From Prorocentrum cordatum (taxonomy: Eukaryota > Sar > Dinophyceae > Prorocentrales > Prorocentraceae), in contig CAUYUJ010016896.1 of the NCBI GenBank assembly GCA_963575745.1, forward strand, positions 1-45,000: DNA of 45,000 bases, given 5' to 3'. Every line of letters begins with the position of its first letter. Within the stretch, counting starts at the first letter, position 1. Below, piece by piece: positions 1 through 9,109 of this stretch. The notes beneath the pieces are model-generated. The model was given only the letters and a program-made list of their open reading frames with translations, had not been told where the DNA came from and did no database searches. A program made the translations under genes and the position numbers.

Positions 1-100
1 GTCCCGCAGGCTCGCCCAGCCGAGCTCCTGCAGGCGCGCCCAGCTGTCCGAGAAGTCCGCGAAGAAGGCGTCCTGGTCCGCGGCGTAGGCGTCCACCCAC
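1..100 (-). CDS. Exon 4 (partial) of the PDZ-peroxidase gene
   Basis: 100 nt inside the window. Joined to exon 3 it reads [18 protein letters not shown] and then [10 protein letters not shown], the C-terminal helix conserved in ascorbate peroxidases (the [23 protein letters not shown]-type ending). No stop is reached before position 1, so the gene continues to the left. Confidence 0.8.
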   Translation of the reverse strand, partial: MGGRLRRGPGRLLRGLLGQLGAPAGARLGEPAG

Positions 101-3100
101 CTCTGGCGGCGCGCGGAGGAGGGGGGCAGGGCGAGGGGGGCCGGCCCTGTTGAGGGGGCAGGTGGGGTCTTCCTGAGCGGGCCCCTTCCCCCTTCTGGAG
201 GCCTCGGAGGAGGCTTCTCCGAGGCTCACGTTGCTCCCGTCGCACTTGAGGACCACATGAATAATCTCGAGCACCCAGAGAAGTATCAAAACAGTGTCGA
301 ACGAGTATCGCCTCTCAGGGCCCAAGACGTGAAGACCCTCCAGTTTCGGTACTTCCCTGGTGCTCGAAATTCTTCCTGGTGCTCAAGGCTAGAGCAAGTT
401 GGCACATCATAGTCCAAGGCAGGAGGGCTCCTACACGGGGCGGGGTGTCTCCTTCGAAGGCCGACTATAGCCCATCCTGGCCCCACTCTTGCGCGCCGCC
501 AGTCGCCTCTTGAAGCTGGGGTCCTGGACCAGAGCCATATCGCTCTCCAGCATGATGGTATTCGAGGCCGCGCACCTGTACTGCGGTTTGCCCTTGCTTG
601 TCGTCTCGGGGCTGAAGGACTTCTCGACCAGAGCCTTGAAGTACGAGTTGTCGAACCTGCTGGGGTCCGCAGTCCACGCCCCGTCGAAGCCGGACCGGTC
701 GAGGTGGCACCTGCCGACGGCATGAGCACCCGAGAGCGCCACGATGTCCCTGTCCTGAAAGCCCTTGGAGTGGAAGATCTGCCGCAAGTGGTCCGCGCCC
801 TTGTCGCCATCTGGTAAGCGACCGTCCTTTGAGCAGGAACCGACCGTCCCGGCATTCCTATAGGCCTACCACCAGATGTTCTTAGAACTCTTGTGATCTA
901 AAAACAAAAACAATGTTCTTAGATCATAAGCCCGATGTGATTTAAAAACAGTTCCAGCCAGAACTGTTCTAAGAACATCTCGTGGAAACCACACGAGGTT
1001 CTTGGAACATTGTCTGGTGGGCCTACAGACAGGCCAAGACGCTTCGCCACTGCTTGAGTCCTGGGACGGCACGGACGCGGCGGAGGACCGTGCGTCTACC
1101 CGGCCGAAGCGCGTGGCGATGTCCGGGCCGCCCATCAGGCGAATGGACACGTTGGCGGCCAGGGCCCACAGGTCCGCGTGCGAGATGAGGTCTGGGCAGT
1201 ACTTGCCCGAGATGTTCGAGAGGAGGGGGATCGCCACCTCCGGCAGCCCGGCGTTGGCGCCGAACTTGCTCTCGCCGCCGTCCTAGCAGGAGAGGAAGCA
1301 GAGACATGCACTCTAGGTCGCATAACCAGTAACTTCGAGCATCGCACCCCGCGATGCGCGGCTTTCTTCGCGCAGACGCGCCGCCGCCCTGGACGGCGGC
1401 GCCTCTCCAACCGAAGCTGCGAGGCGCAAAGCGTGGGCATCTGCGCAAGCTTTTGGAGGTCCGCGCAGATTTCCTGGTTCGGCGCTGGACCCCCCTCAGT
1501 GGCGCCGGAGGCGCCGCCAGGGCTGCCCCGCGCAGATCCAAGAGATCCGCGCGGACCTAGAACTGTCCATTCCCTAATCGGCAAGCAGCTGGGGCTGGTA
1601 TGTGTACAGCAAACTCGCCATCGCTCGGACGTCCATTCCCCGTATCTTGTTTCGATGAGGGATGCGTTTTCTTATTCAGCGGTTCGGCATTGGGCGGAAG
1701 GGGGGGGGGATGAGGGGCCAGTCTAGCTCAGGACCTCTGCTTACTGCCACTGTTTGCAGCAGTGCGTCCCATGGGAGAGATTCCGCCTGCTCGAAACACG
1801 CGCCCAAAACAGCCAAGATCTGCTCCAAGGGGGGGGGGGAGGGGGGGTGCGAGGGCCCGCGCCGATCGGCAAAACACTGGATGATAAGACGACGGCGTGC
1901 GTGTTCTTTGTTCCCTCGACGATCCAGGATGCTCCTCGAGGGTCCTCGCCGAGGGAAGAGGAAACGCACACGTCCGAGAGATGCGATGCCAGAGAAAGGA
2001 GCTCCCCGAACGCCCCCTGGTACGCCTTGCGCCAGCCTCGGCCGCCAGGCCCTCCCCAAAAAGCGTGCCAGAGGTGCTTCCTGGGCGTACCCCGCCTCGC
2101 CTGGGTGTGCCGCCTCGCGCTCTGCCCAGACCCCCTGGCGCTGTGAAGAAACCGCGACGGGAGGTTTCTTGTCGTTTTGTTCGGCCTCTGTGGGGGCCCT
2201 CGCCCAGGCCTCGGGACCGTCAACAAAACGACTCGGGACCCAGACCCCCGACGTCATTCCCCGGCACCGGTTTTTCGTCCTGAACCGTTTTTCGAAGGTC
2301 CCTGGCGAGGGCTCCTACGGGGGCCAGAATTGGTGCCGTCTCCTGTTTTTTTTTGGTGTGCCAAAGCAATAAAAAAACATCAATAAAAAATGTGTGATCT
2401 CTGGGGACGAACACCCGGTCTCATGGAAGGGGTCCAGACCTCCTGGGGCCCACGTCGTGAAAGAGTCACAAAACGCCTGGGGGTCTGGGCTTGCACGCCG
2501 CGGCCACCGGGCCCAAAGGGGTCGCCCGCTCTCCCCGCGGGTGTCCCGCCTCGCGCTCCTGGGCGTGGGCACTTCCTTCTGTCTATACCCGCTGCATTAT
2601 GGAGCTTCGGGCTCCCTTCCCCAGAAACCCGAGGCGCACTGGATACGGATAAGTTTGCCCCCCCAGAGGCTCGACCTTTCCCCATATCCAGTGCGCCACG
2701 GCCTTGTGGCGCCCCTCCAAGAAAGCCCAAGACGCACTGGATATGGATATACGTCTTGTCCACATTGGGCGGGGACCGTTCGAAGCAAGATCACATTGAT
2801 TATGTCATGTTTTGACCAGCGTCCAGGAAGCGCATCGCGGCATTGGGGCAACCACCGGGGTTGCTGCCGGTGCTGAAGACGCCGGCGTCGTGCCAGGACA
2901 GGCGGACCAGGAGCGGGCCGCAGCCTTTCTGGTCCACCAGCTTCTCTAGGTCCCCGACGAGGTGCTCGTAGGTCAGCTGGGCGCAGAGCGTAAGTTCGAG
3001 CACGGTGTCGTTTTTGCACTTGTCCAGCATTGCGCTGGCGTTCGCGCTGCAGCCGTTCACCGCGACGATGCTGTCACCCCTCTGCAAGGGCGTCAGCGGG

Positions 3101-3396
3101 TTGGCCGTGTTCCACGCCTCGGCGAGCCCGCCGGTGAGCGCCATGATCGGCAGGATCGTCCGGCCCTCCATGAAGTCCACGTCGAGGCCGAGCTTCCCGC
3201 CCGATCTCTTGTTGAGCATCACGGAGTACGTCTTGTCGTTGACAGGCGGGAGGTCAAGTTTCTCTTTCCCCGGGCAGGCCCTGGAGTCCTCCAGCACCTG
3301 CGTCGCCTCGAGCACGCTGTGGTCGGCCGCAGTGGCGGTGGCCTTGCCCTCGTCTCCCGCACAGCATCCCTGCGATGAGCACACCTGGTTGCCCAT
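1..3396 (-). CDS. PDZ domain-class I haem peroxidase fusion (APX/CcP-like), 4 exons, 3' end off window
   Basis: Exons on the minus strand: 3396-2824, 1282-1061, 826-507 and 100-1. They join in one open frame of 405 residues that continues past the left edge. Residues 1-12 ([12 protein letters not shown]) have Gly2 and Cys6/11/12, as in N-myristoylated and palmitoylated proteins. Residues ~57-138 look like a PDZ domain ([21 protein letters not shown]). The peroxidase starts near 143: distal Arg165, Trp168 and His169 in [31 protein letters not shown]; proximal His300 in [13 protein letters not shown]; Trp316; Asp324 in RFDNSYF; and a C-terminal [12 protein letters not shown] segment typical of ascorbate peroxidase. 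Known for the family: reduction of H2O2 using ascorbate or cytochrome c. Inferred: a membrane-anchored peroxidase recruited through its PDZ domain. The start is the ATG giving MGNQ; the open frame upstream has no conserved features. The choice between ascorbate peroxidase and cytochrome c peroxidase is open. Confidence 0.85.
101..506 (-). other. Intron 3 (GC-AG) with terminal inverted repeats
   Basis: 406 nt. Donor GCGACTGG, acceptor GCCGCCAGAG. Positions 103-114 and 491-502 are a perfect 12-bp inverted repeat (CTGGCGGCGCGC and its complement) enclosing 400 bp. The plus-strand 5-mer CCTCT (AGAGG on the gene strand) is present at both junctions (100-104 and 506-510). This layout fits an intron created by insertion of an inverted-repeat element. 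Its interior shows no coding. Confidence 0.7.
507..826 (-). CDS. Exon 3 of the PDZ-peroxidase gene
   Basis: 320 nt. It starts [18 protein letters not shown], which matches the GRLPD segment of ascorbate peroxidases, and carries the proximal histidine ([12 protein letters not shown]), Trp316 and the FDNSYF aspartate. It ends after AAG AG, phase 2; the split arginine codon is completed by the first base of exon 4. Confidence 0.85.
827..1060 (-). other. Intron 2 (GA-AG), a chain of hairpins
   Basis: 234 nt. Donor GACTCAAG, acceptor CTCAAAG|GAC; AGGAC is repeated across both junctions. Inside are successive short palindromes: AAGAACCTCGTG with CACGAGATGTTCTT (~972-1005), AACAGTTC with GAACTGTT (~945-970), and TGATCTAA with TTAGATCA (~893-932). 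It is much more AT-rich than the exons around it. Confidence 0.7.
1061..1282 (-). CDS. Exon 2 of the PDZ-peroxidase gene
   Basis: 222 nt, exactly 74 codons. It starts after CTAG and reads [17 protein letters not shown], then [20 protein letters not shown] and RFGRVDA, the central class I peroxidase segment. It ends at CCGTCCCAG before a GACTC donor. Both boundaries are phase 0. Confidence 0.85.
1451..1564. mobile_element. Foldback element copy, family with AGGTCCGCGCAGATTTC ends
   Basis: The left arm AGGTCCGCGCAGATTTCCTGG pairs with the right arm, whose complement reads AGGTCCGCGCGGATCTCTTGG, around a ~60-bp GC-rich centre holding GGCGCCGGAGGCGCCGCC. It lies inside intron 1 of the peroxidase gene. 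A relative is at 40045-40170. Confidence 0.65.
1663..1884 (+). mobile_element. ~220-bp dispersed element, copy 1 (in intron 1)
   Basis: Matches 42033-42253 in the same orientation. Shared blocks: GCGTTTT at the start, TTCGGCATTGGGCGGAAGG then a G-run, CCTGCTCGAAACA, CCAAAA..AACCAAGRTCT, and GGTGCGAGGGCCCGCGCCGA followed by TCGG. The ends (GTTTT..TTCGGCG-like and the complement of CGCGCCGATCGG.AAAAC) form a loose inverted repeat. Confidence 0.7.
2824..3396 (-). CDS. Exon 1 of the PDZ-peroxidase gene
   Basis: 573 nt, 191 codons, phase 0 at the 3' end. It encodes the lipidation-type N terminus, the PDZ-like domain and the distal haem-pocket segment with Arg165, Trp168 and His169. The exon ends ...CGCTTCCTG and the intron begins GACGCTGG (a GA donor). 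The reading frame would stay open for a few more residues into the intron, but peroxidase homology resumes only at exon 2. Confidence 0.85.
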
Positions 3397-3470
3397 GGCA
3401 GCCCAACGAAACGAGATACGCACAACTTCTGGTTTGCTTGGGCCACGCTGCCAGATTGAGCTCGTATGAC
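3397..3470 (-). promoter_or_regulatory. Putative spliced-leader trans-splice acceptor and 5' UTR of the PDZ-peroxidase gene
   Basis: Upstream of the MGNQ start on the minus strand is a pyrimidine-rich run (CTTCTCCGCACCTTTTTTTC) followed by GATGCGCAG, with the AG at 3471-3470. Dinoflagellate mRNAs receive a 22-nt spliced leader at such acceptors; use of this one would leave a 73-nt 5' UTR. The site is inferred from composition and distance only. Confidence 0.35.
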
Positions 3471-3479
3471 TGCGCATCA

Positions 3480-4227
3480 GGAAAAAAAGGTGCGGAGAAG
3501 AACTAGGAAGGAATTGTATGGAAGATTGTGGAAGAGGAGAAGGAAAGGGACAACCACGAGGAGGAAGATGAACGGCGGCGGCGGAGCTCAGCAGGTACAC
3601 GAGTATGACCTGTGTGAACGTCTAACACCAGACATTCAGCTCAACTGCCTACAGTGCGCTATGTCAGCGGTGCAATCGAACTGTGGGGGGGGTGCTCAGG
3701 CGTGCCACAGCTAGCCCAGAACGGAGATGGCCCCGGGGCTGGGCCACGCCACGCGCTCGACAAAACTAAACTGGGAGGCCTATTGTCACAGAGCCGGGGC
3801 CAAGTGGCAACGACAGGAACGACACGACGACGAGGACGACAGAGAACGGAACAACGCAAACACAAACAACATCAAAACACAACGCAACGCAAGGGACAAA
3901 AATACTGGGCCCCAGGTCGGCCCCGAGTCGCATGGATAAAACGACACAGTGCGTCATCCAGACCAGAGGAGGAGGAGGGGGGACGAGAACGAGGGCGGCT
4001 CGACGACGTCACCGAGGACGGAGGAAGAGGGGGAGGTCGGGAGAGGCGGGGGTCCCCGCCTGGATGCGTGGGCTCTGTAACAACTCCAACTCGGTCTCGG
4101 CGTCGGGGCGGTGGCGACTGCGGCCCACTTCTCACTCGTGAGCCTCTCTCACGGCCTCCGCTCTTTCCACGGTCTCGCCTCATACTCGGTTCCATATTAT
4201 TGATCGTCCTCGTCAGAGATCCCACAG
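3480..4227. other. No gene recognised; purine-rich stretch
   Basis: Long open frames exist on both strands, but their composition is low-complexity (Arg/Gly/Pro/Ser-rich) and none resembles a known domain. 3950-4060 is GA-rich. It may include the 3' flank of the coding-like segment at 4228-4839 and the promoter side of the peroxidase gene. Confidence 0.4.
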
Positions 4228-4839
4228 TCAGTCCAGCGCCAGCTGCAAGAGTCTCTCCTGGTGGCACTTGGGCGGGGTGCCCTTCTTGGTGGATGCGCCG
4301 CACTGGGCCGACGCCGCCAGCACCTGTGCCTAGTCGTGAGTGTAGTTCGCCCTGCAGTACTTCACTTTGCTCGCGAGCGCGTCGTTGGTGAGCGTCTGGC
4401 CCGCCCTGATGCCGCCCATGTACTGTCGTGTCTTTGCGGCCGTCTACGCGCCCACTCTGTCTCCCATCAGCTTCAGTGCACCCGCGAGAGCCACCCGCAA
4501 GTGCGGGCGTGGACCTCCCAATCTGTCGAGCTCCTCCACGACGCGGCCTTCGCTGATCTCCTGGCGGCGCTGCTGGCGGAGGCGAGTCGCCGACTGGACG
4601 AAGTAGTGGCTGCTCAGCTTCGTCGTCGCGTGCGCCTTGTGGTCTGCCTTCAGGTGCGCCGCGAAGAAGACCGCCGACTCGAGGGCCGCCGTGTCCTGCG
4701 CATGCTTCGGCGCCGCGCGGATCGCCGTCGGCGCAGCCGGCATGTGCTCCACTGGCATCGGAGCCTCCCACAGCCTGACATGGTCTCCTCGCTGCAGCCC
4801 ATGCGTCGACACTGCGTTCTCGAAGATGCTCGTCAGAAT
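4228..4839 (-). pseudogene. Unassigned terminal exon-like segment with two in-frame TAG codons
   Basis: Minus-strand frame starting after GGTTAG (a possible acceptor at 4840) reads ILTSIFENAVSTHGLQRGD, then HLKADHKAHATTKLSSHYF, then QYMGGIRAGQTLTNDALA, and ends CHQERLLQLALD before TGA at 4230-4228. The frame crosses TAG at 4446-4444 and at 4332-4330 while codon composition stays coding-like on each side. I do not recognise the family. It could be a decayed gene, or an exon whose true splice sites avoid the stops. Confidence 0.35.
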
Positions 4840-5853
4840 CTAACCGATCTGACCCCAAGGCTGTGGCTGGTGGTGGTGATGCTGCTGCTGCTGCTGGGGC
4901 TGGCGCGCTCGCCCCTGCCGCCCCTGCCGCTGCGGCCGCCGGGCCTGCCATTCCGCGGCCCCCCGCGGCCGCGGCCGCGGCCTCGCCCCGCCGGTCTGCA
5001 TGGCTAGGCGGGCTGCGAGCGGGGCGCTCGATGGGCTCGCCCCTGCTGCCTGCCCCCGTCGCCTGGGCGCCGCCTCTCGCCGCTTCGCGAGCGCTGGGCG
5101 CGGCCTCGCTCTGAAGCGCCCGCGCTGAGGGCGCGGTTGGCCAGCTCCATCCCGCTCGTCTGATGCTAGGTCAGGCGCGGGCGGGGCGTGCACTTCTCTG
5201 ATGTGTCCGCGGGGCCCCTCCAGAGCCTGGAAAGGCGCGGCGCGCTTCGAGCCGGGCGGCACATTACTGACAAATCCCTCTAACGCCAAGCCCAGATCGA
5301 TGAAGAACAGGCAATGGAGGTCCACGGGGGCCTCCACCGCCGGGGCATACGGGCTCTGGTTGCACGCGTATATTCGGGTTCTGAGGGTCTGGGCGACATG
5401 GCGCATGGCCGTCGCCATGCACTTGGGCGTAGACATGCAGCACAGGCGCTGAGTGGCGGCGCCAGCAAGTGCGCAGGTGCGAGCGCGCGGCGCGCCGGGG
5501 AGTGGCATCCGCGTGCTCGAAGGGCCCCTGCGCCGTAGAATATCTGCGCGCGGAGCCCATCGGGCCCCTCACCTGGAAGATCACGCGCGCGAGCCTCGCG
5601 AGTCCCTCCATGCAGGTCTGATGAGGTCCTGTGGGGGGCCCGCGTAGTCCCGGCATCCTGCAAAACGTGTCAATATTGACTCCGCAGAAGGCCCCGCCGA
5701 CAACCTCGCTGGAAAACGCACTCCTGACCGAATGCTGCTCGAGGAACTCGGTTCCCCGTAGAGAAAGTGCAGCGCCAGGAATTGTAGTTGGACCTGGAGG
5801 GCCCAGGGATTGGCCATCGGGCTCGCCGAGACGGCCTCGCCGAAGCCGTCCAC
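4840..5853 (-). other. Possible upstream exons of an unassigned minus-strand gene
   Basis: Two open stretches look coding-like. 5853-5581 contains GEAVSASPMANPWALQVQL and FLALHFLYGEPSSS. 5508-4840 contains STPKCMATAMRHVAQTLRT and VDLHCLFFIDLGLALEGFV before degrading into an Arg/Pro/Gln-rich tail (QPQQQQQHHHHQ). They lie on the same strand just upstream of the 4228-4839 segment and may belong with it. No domain was recognised and no splice sites could be fixed. Confidence 0.25.
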
Positions 5854-5963
5854 GGGCCCAAGGAGAGCGACCAGGCGTTGTCGGTTGTCCTCTGGGTACG
5901 TGACAGAGCGTTGCCAATGTCAGAGTCGGCGAACCAACGGCTCTGCTCTCGCGTCAGTGATCC

Positions 5964-7736
5964 TCATTTTCTGGGGCACTGCTGCCTCAGGCAATGAGCG
6001 ATATTCCGGTCTTGCGCCGTCTGGTGCGTCTGCTGCGAACTCAAGTCGCGATCTCTCAGGGCCGCCCGTGCAAATCCACAGGTCGCGGCGCCCGGACGCC
6101 TGTAGTCCAGCTTGCCTTGTAATTGCGCTTCCGGCCCCGAGTGACCTGCTGGGAGAATCATCCGCTTTCAAAAACCATACGTTTCAATCGAATAGAGTGC
6201 GTCGGCTCTCAGAATCTCCCCATCCTCCTCCATGCAGACCGAGTGGCCTCCAATCTCCTGCTGACCCCAGCCCCGCACCCCCCCGCAAGTTGCCCCACCC
6301 CCCCCAAGCAATGCGCGGGACAGGAGCGACCCCGCGGCGGTGTGGGCGCCGGGCCCCGTCATGGCTGGCATGCAAGTCTCTCTGTCGGGATCCTGAGCGA
6401 AACCTCCACCCTCCTCCAACTTCCTGTCGAGAATCTCGTTGGAGGCGACGACGCGACTGCGGGTTTCGATGGGGTCCGGGGCGCACCGATCAATAATTTG
6501 ATGCATATCGTCGGCATAATCACGTACGGAAGCATCATTCATCTCACCCGTCAGCGCGCGCGACACGAATGAAGCGGCACGCGCCTGCGGTGCAAGAGCT
6601 GCCATCTCAACCGCATGAACAGCGTCTGGGCACTCCTGCAAGAGATCACGCGACGCATCGATTGGGCGTACAAAACTTCTCACGAACAACTCGCAGGCGT
6701 TCCCGTCCCCCATACCCGATCCGTGTGTAGGCTGGTAGCAGCCCTTTTTCCTCCCCGCCCTGATCTCCATCGCCGCCTCCTCATGCCACTGGTGCAAGAA
6801 CACCCTGTCCTGTGGGTGCGATATGACGAAAAGCACCGCCCTGGCAAACTCCGCGTGCGAGGTGGAGGGGAAAGCGTTGGACACGTCATTCTTGACGGGG
6901 AAGTGAGAGACCCCAGGCTTCCGAAGCCTCCAGCTGTGTATTTTGGCAACAATTTGGGCCCCTTGTCGAGACCTGTGCGGGGTGTGCCCGTGGGCGTGTG
7001 GAGGGAGGGGCGAACTGGAATTCCGAATGCACAGGGCCCTGCGCCAGGCCTTACCAAGCGGGCAGTGGCAGTGCATGAGCATCATGGCATTCGTGCCCCT
7101 GTTGTGGTCCTCCTTGGAGAGCTGGAAGGTCCTACTCCAATGCAACGTCGAAGGCGTCCTCGCCTTGGCGCGAACATGGCGGAGAACACGCCGAAGGCGA
7201 CCAGTAAAGTGCGGGCAGGCAATAAGCATCCTAGCTTCAACTCTGTCCAATTCTTTGGCATCGTGATTACTCGTAAACGGCCACTCTCCCGCGCGCTGTT
7301 TGGACGCTTGCATCGCGATCCAATGCCATAGCTCGGCAGGCGGACAGTGGCTTGGAGCAAAACCGCGCCTGACCGCCTTCTGAAACTGAAACAAAGTGCG
7401 GTACCAATCCTCATGAACGACAGACGCTGGGGCCATCCGAAAGTCTCGGGCCCCTCCTCCTCGGTTCGGTCGAGCTCCAGCCTTGCGGCTTCGGCTGGGC
7501 CCTCGAAGACCTTGGCGGCGAAGCCACCTTCCTTGGTCGACGCGGTGATCGCGTCGGTCCACTCCTGCAAAATCGGGCAATAAAAGTCTGGAGCGTTGTA
7601 TGCCCTCTGCCGTGGGCCTCTGCAGCAAACGCCGATCTAGTGCACCACCTTCCACAGGTTGCTGGTGTCGTTTTCTTTCGTGTGCAGGTCGGCCTCTTCC
7701 AACAGTGCTTCCACATGATTCACGTACAACGTCCAT
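5964..7736 (-). pseudogene. Decayed LINE-type (non-LTR) reverse transcriptase
   Basis: The 522-codon frame (7736-6168) has reverse-transcriptase landmarks in order. A fingers-like stretch reads CPLGKAWRRAL and HTPHRSRQGAQIVAKIHSW. Motif A is VSNAFPS, with the expected catalytic Asp (NDVSNAFPS). A motif B-like GSGMGDGNACELF follows, then motif C YADDMHQI. The same frame continues past a TGA at about 6168 with ELDYRR-like DYRRPGA and RDRDLSSQ, the post-RT region seen in LINEs. Known role: target-primed reverse transcription in the nucleus. No endonuclease domain was found upstream. The stop and the missing 5' part indicate a dead, truncated copy. Confidence 0.65.
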
Positions 7737-7739
7737 GCG

Positions 7740-8150
7740 CCTCCAGTCTTACTTGGTCATCGTGTCAAGCTTCCGAATCCGATGGGGTCTCTTATACCGC
7801 GGCGCCTCTCGAGAAGGGCCGCCCGTTCCTTGTTGTACACCTGCATGTTCTCAGGCACTTCCGTCCGAAGCTGTAGCTCAGGGAATGCTGCGTTCCGAAG
7901 GTCATCGAGGAAGAAGAGAACAAAGAGGAGGATATGTAGTAGTAGGAAGAAAGGGGATGTGGAGGAGGGGAAGGATCAGGAGGAGGACGAGGAACATGAT
8001 GGGCTGGTTAATGTCCCAAAGAAGTTACGAGAAAAACTATGGGGAACAGTTTAAACAAGAAAGCTCGTTTTCCCAGCTCTGTGGTGCGCAAGTAGAAAAC
8101 AAGAGGAAGGCGGGGCAAACTGGACCGCCGTAGGTGTCCCCGCGACCGCC
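7740..8150. other. No gene recognised; purine-rich spacer
   Basis: 7880-8060 is GA-rich (repeated GAGGA/GAAGA runs). Open frames here are shadows of low-complexity sequence. Confidence 0.4.
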
Positions 8151-8154
8151 ATCC

Positions 8155-8290
8155 TGAGGCCATCTTAGGCGTCTTGGAGCGCTCTTGGGCTGTCTTGGGA
8201 ACCTCTTGGACCGCTCTTGGAACTCTTGTGGCGCCCTCAGTGGGCATCTTCGACCTTCTGGCGCGATCCCAGCGCGGTCCCGGGCCCCCG
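8155..8290. repeat. Short array of degenerate TCTTGG units
   Basis: CTTGGA/TCTTGGG recurs about every 10-20 bp. This is the reverse complement of the CCAAGA motif that makes up the larger arrays at 10760-11210 and 21430-22280, and it recurs at 18145-18290. Confidence 0.6.
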
Positions 8291-8344
8291 GGGCCCCCAT
8301 GGGGCGTCGAAGGGCCGCCCTGGGAGCCACCAGCCCTGTTCCCC

Positions 8345-8485
8345 GGTGTGTATATAAATATATATATATATATACAAACATACATTATAAATGTATGTAT
8401 TTATGTATGTATGTATGTATGTATGTATGTATGTATGTATGTATGTATGTATGTATGTATGTATGTGTGTATGTCTGTGTGTGTG

Positions 8486-8520
<35 letters not shown>

Positions 8521-8650
8521 ATGTATGTATGTATGTATGTATGTATGTGTATACATATATATATATATATATATATATATCGCAATTACATATGAACATG
8601 TTTGTGTATAGATACACATGTATATATAGAGAGAGAGAGAGAGAGAGACA
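8345..8650. repeat. Compound microsatellite (AT)n-(ATGT)n-(TCTG)n-(ATGT)n-(AT)n-(GA)n
   Basis: ATGT tetramers dominate 8391-8466 and 8520-8552, with TCTG tetramers between. AT dinucleotides flank the block and GA dinucleotides fill 8625-8648. The Tyr/Val/Cys- or His/Thr-rich frames through it are repeat translations, not genes. Confidence 0.95.
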
Positions 8651-8759
8651 AGATCCAGGGTCCGCCCCCCCACCCCCCCCCCCTCATGCGATGGCCCACC
8701 CCCTGGGGGGCCGTGGCGTGATGGGGTCTTCCCCTGTGGGCGTGCGGTGGTGGGCATTG

Positions 8760-9032
8760 GGTCCCCCCCCCCCCATCAGGGAGGAAAAGGAGGAGGAGGA
8801 GGAGGAGGAGGAGGAGGAGAGGAAGCGACAGAAGGGAGCAAGATAGGGAAGAGAACGCCAAGGAACGAGGAGAAAGGGATGAGCAGGGGGACAGAGGGAG
8901 AAGGAGAAACAACATCGTCGTCGACGGTGTTTTCCCAATCGTCGCCTCCCTCTGGGTGTGGCGTGGTGTAGCGGTGCTTCAGGGGCCGGAGCGGACGTCG
9001 TCGTCGTCGTCGTTGTTCTCGTCGTCGTCGTT

Positions 9033-9095
<63 letters not shown>

Positions 9096-9096
9096 C
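8760..9096. repeat. GGA and CGT trinucleotide arrays
   Basis: A (GGA)n run lies at 8787-8819 after a C-run, and a (CGT)n run at 8996-9094 of about 33 units with a few TTG/CTC interruptions. Poly-Val, poly-Ser and poly-Asp frames come from the repeat. Confidence 0.95.
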
Positions 9097-9109
9097 CCCC
9101 CATCCCATC

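Larger units (their letters stand above)
1283..2823 (-). other. Intron 1 (GA-AG) of the PDZ-peroxidase gene
   Basis: 1541 nt. The donor is GACGCTGG and the acceptor is CTCTCCTGCTAG|GAC after a short pyrimidine stretch. GGAC occurs at both exon-intron junctions, so the exact cut could slide. The intron is a nest of repeats: a foldback element at 1451-1564, a ~220-bp dispersed element at 1663-1884, decayed copies of the CCCAGA element at ~2150-2480, and a hairpin at 2636-2760 where GCACTGGATA recurs in both orientations. No coding sequence was recognised inside it. Confidence 0.7.

Noticed and set aside
8391-8585. Tyr/Met/Cys or His/Thr repeat proteins
   Set aside because: They are translations of ATGT and TCTG microsatellites.
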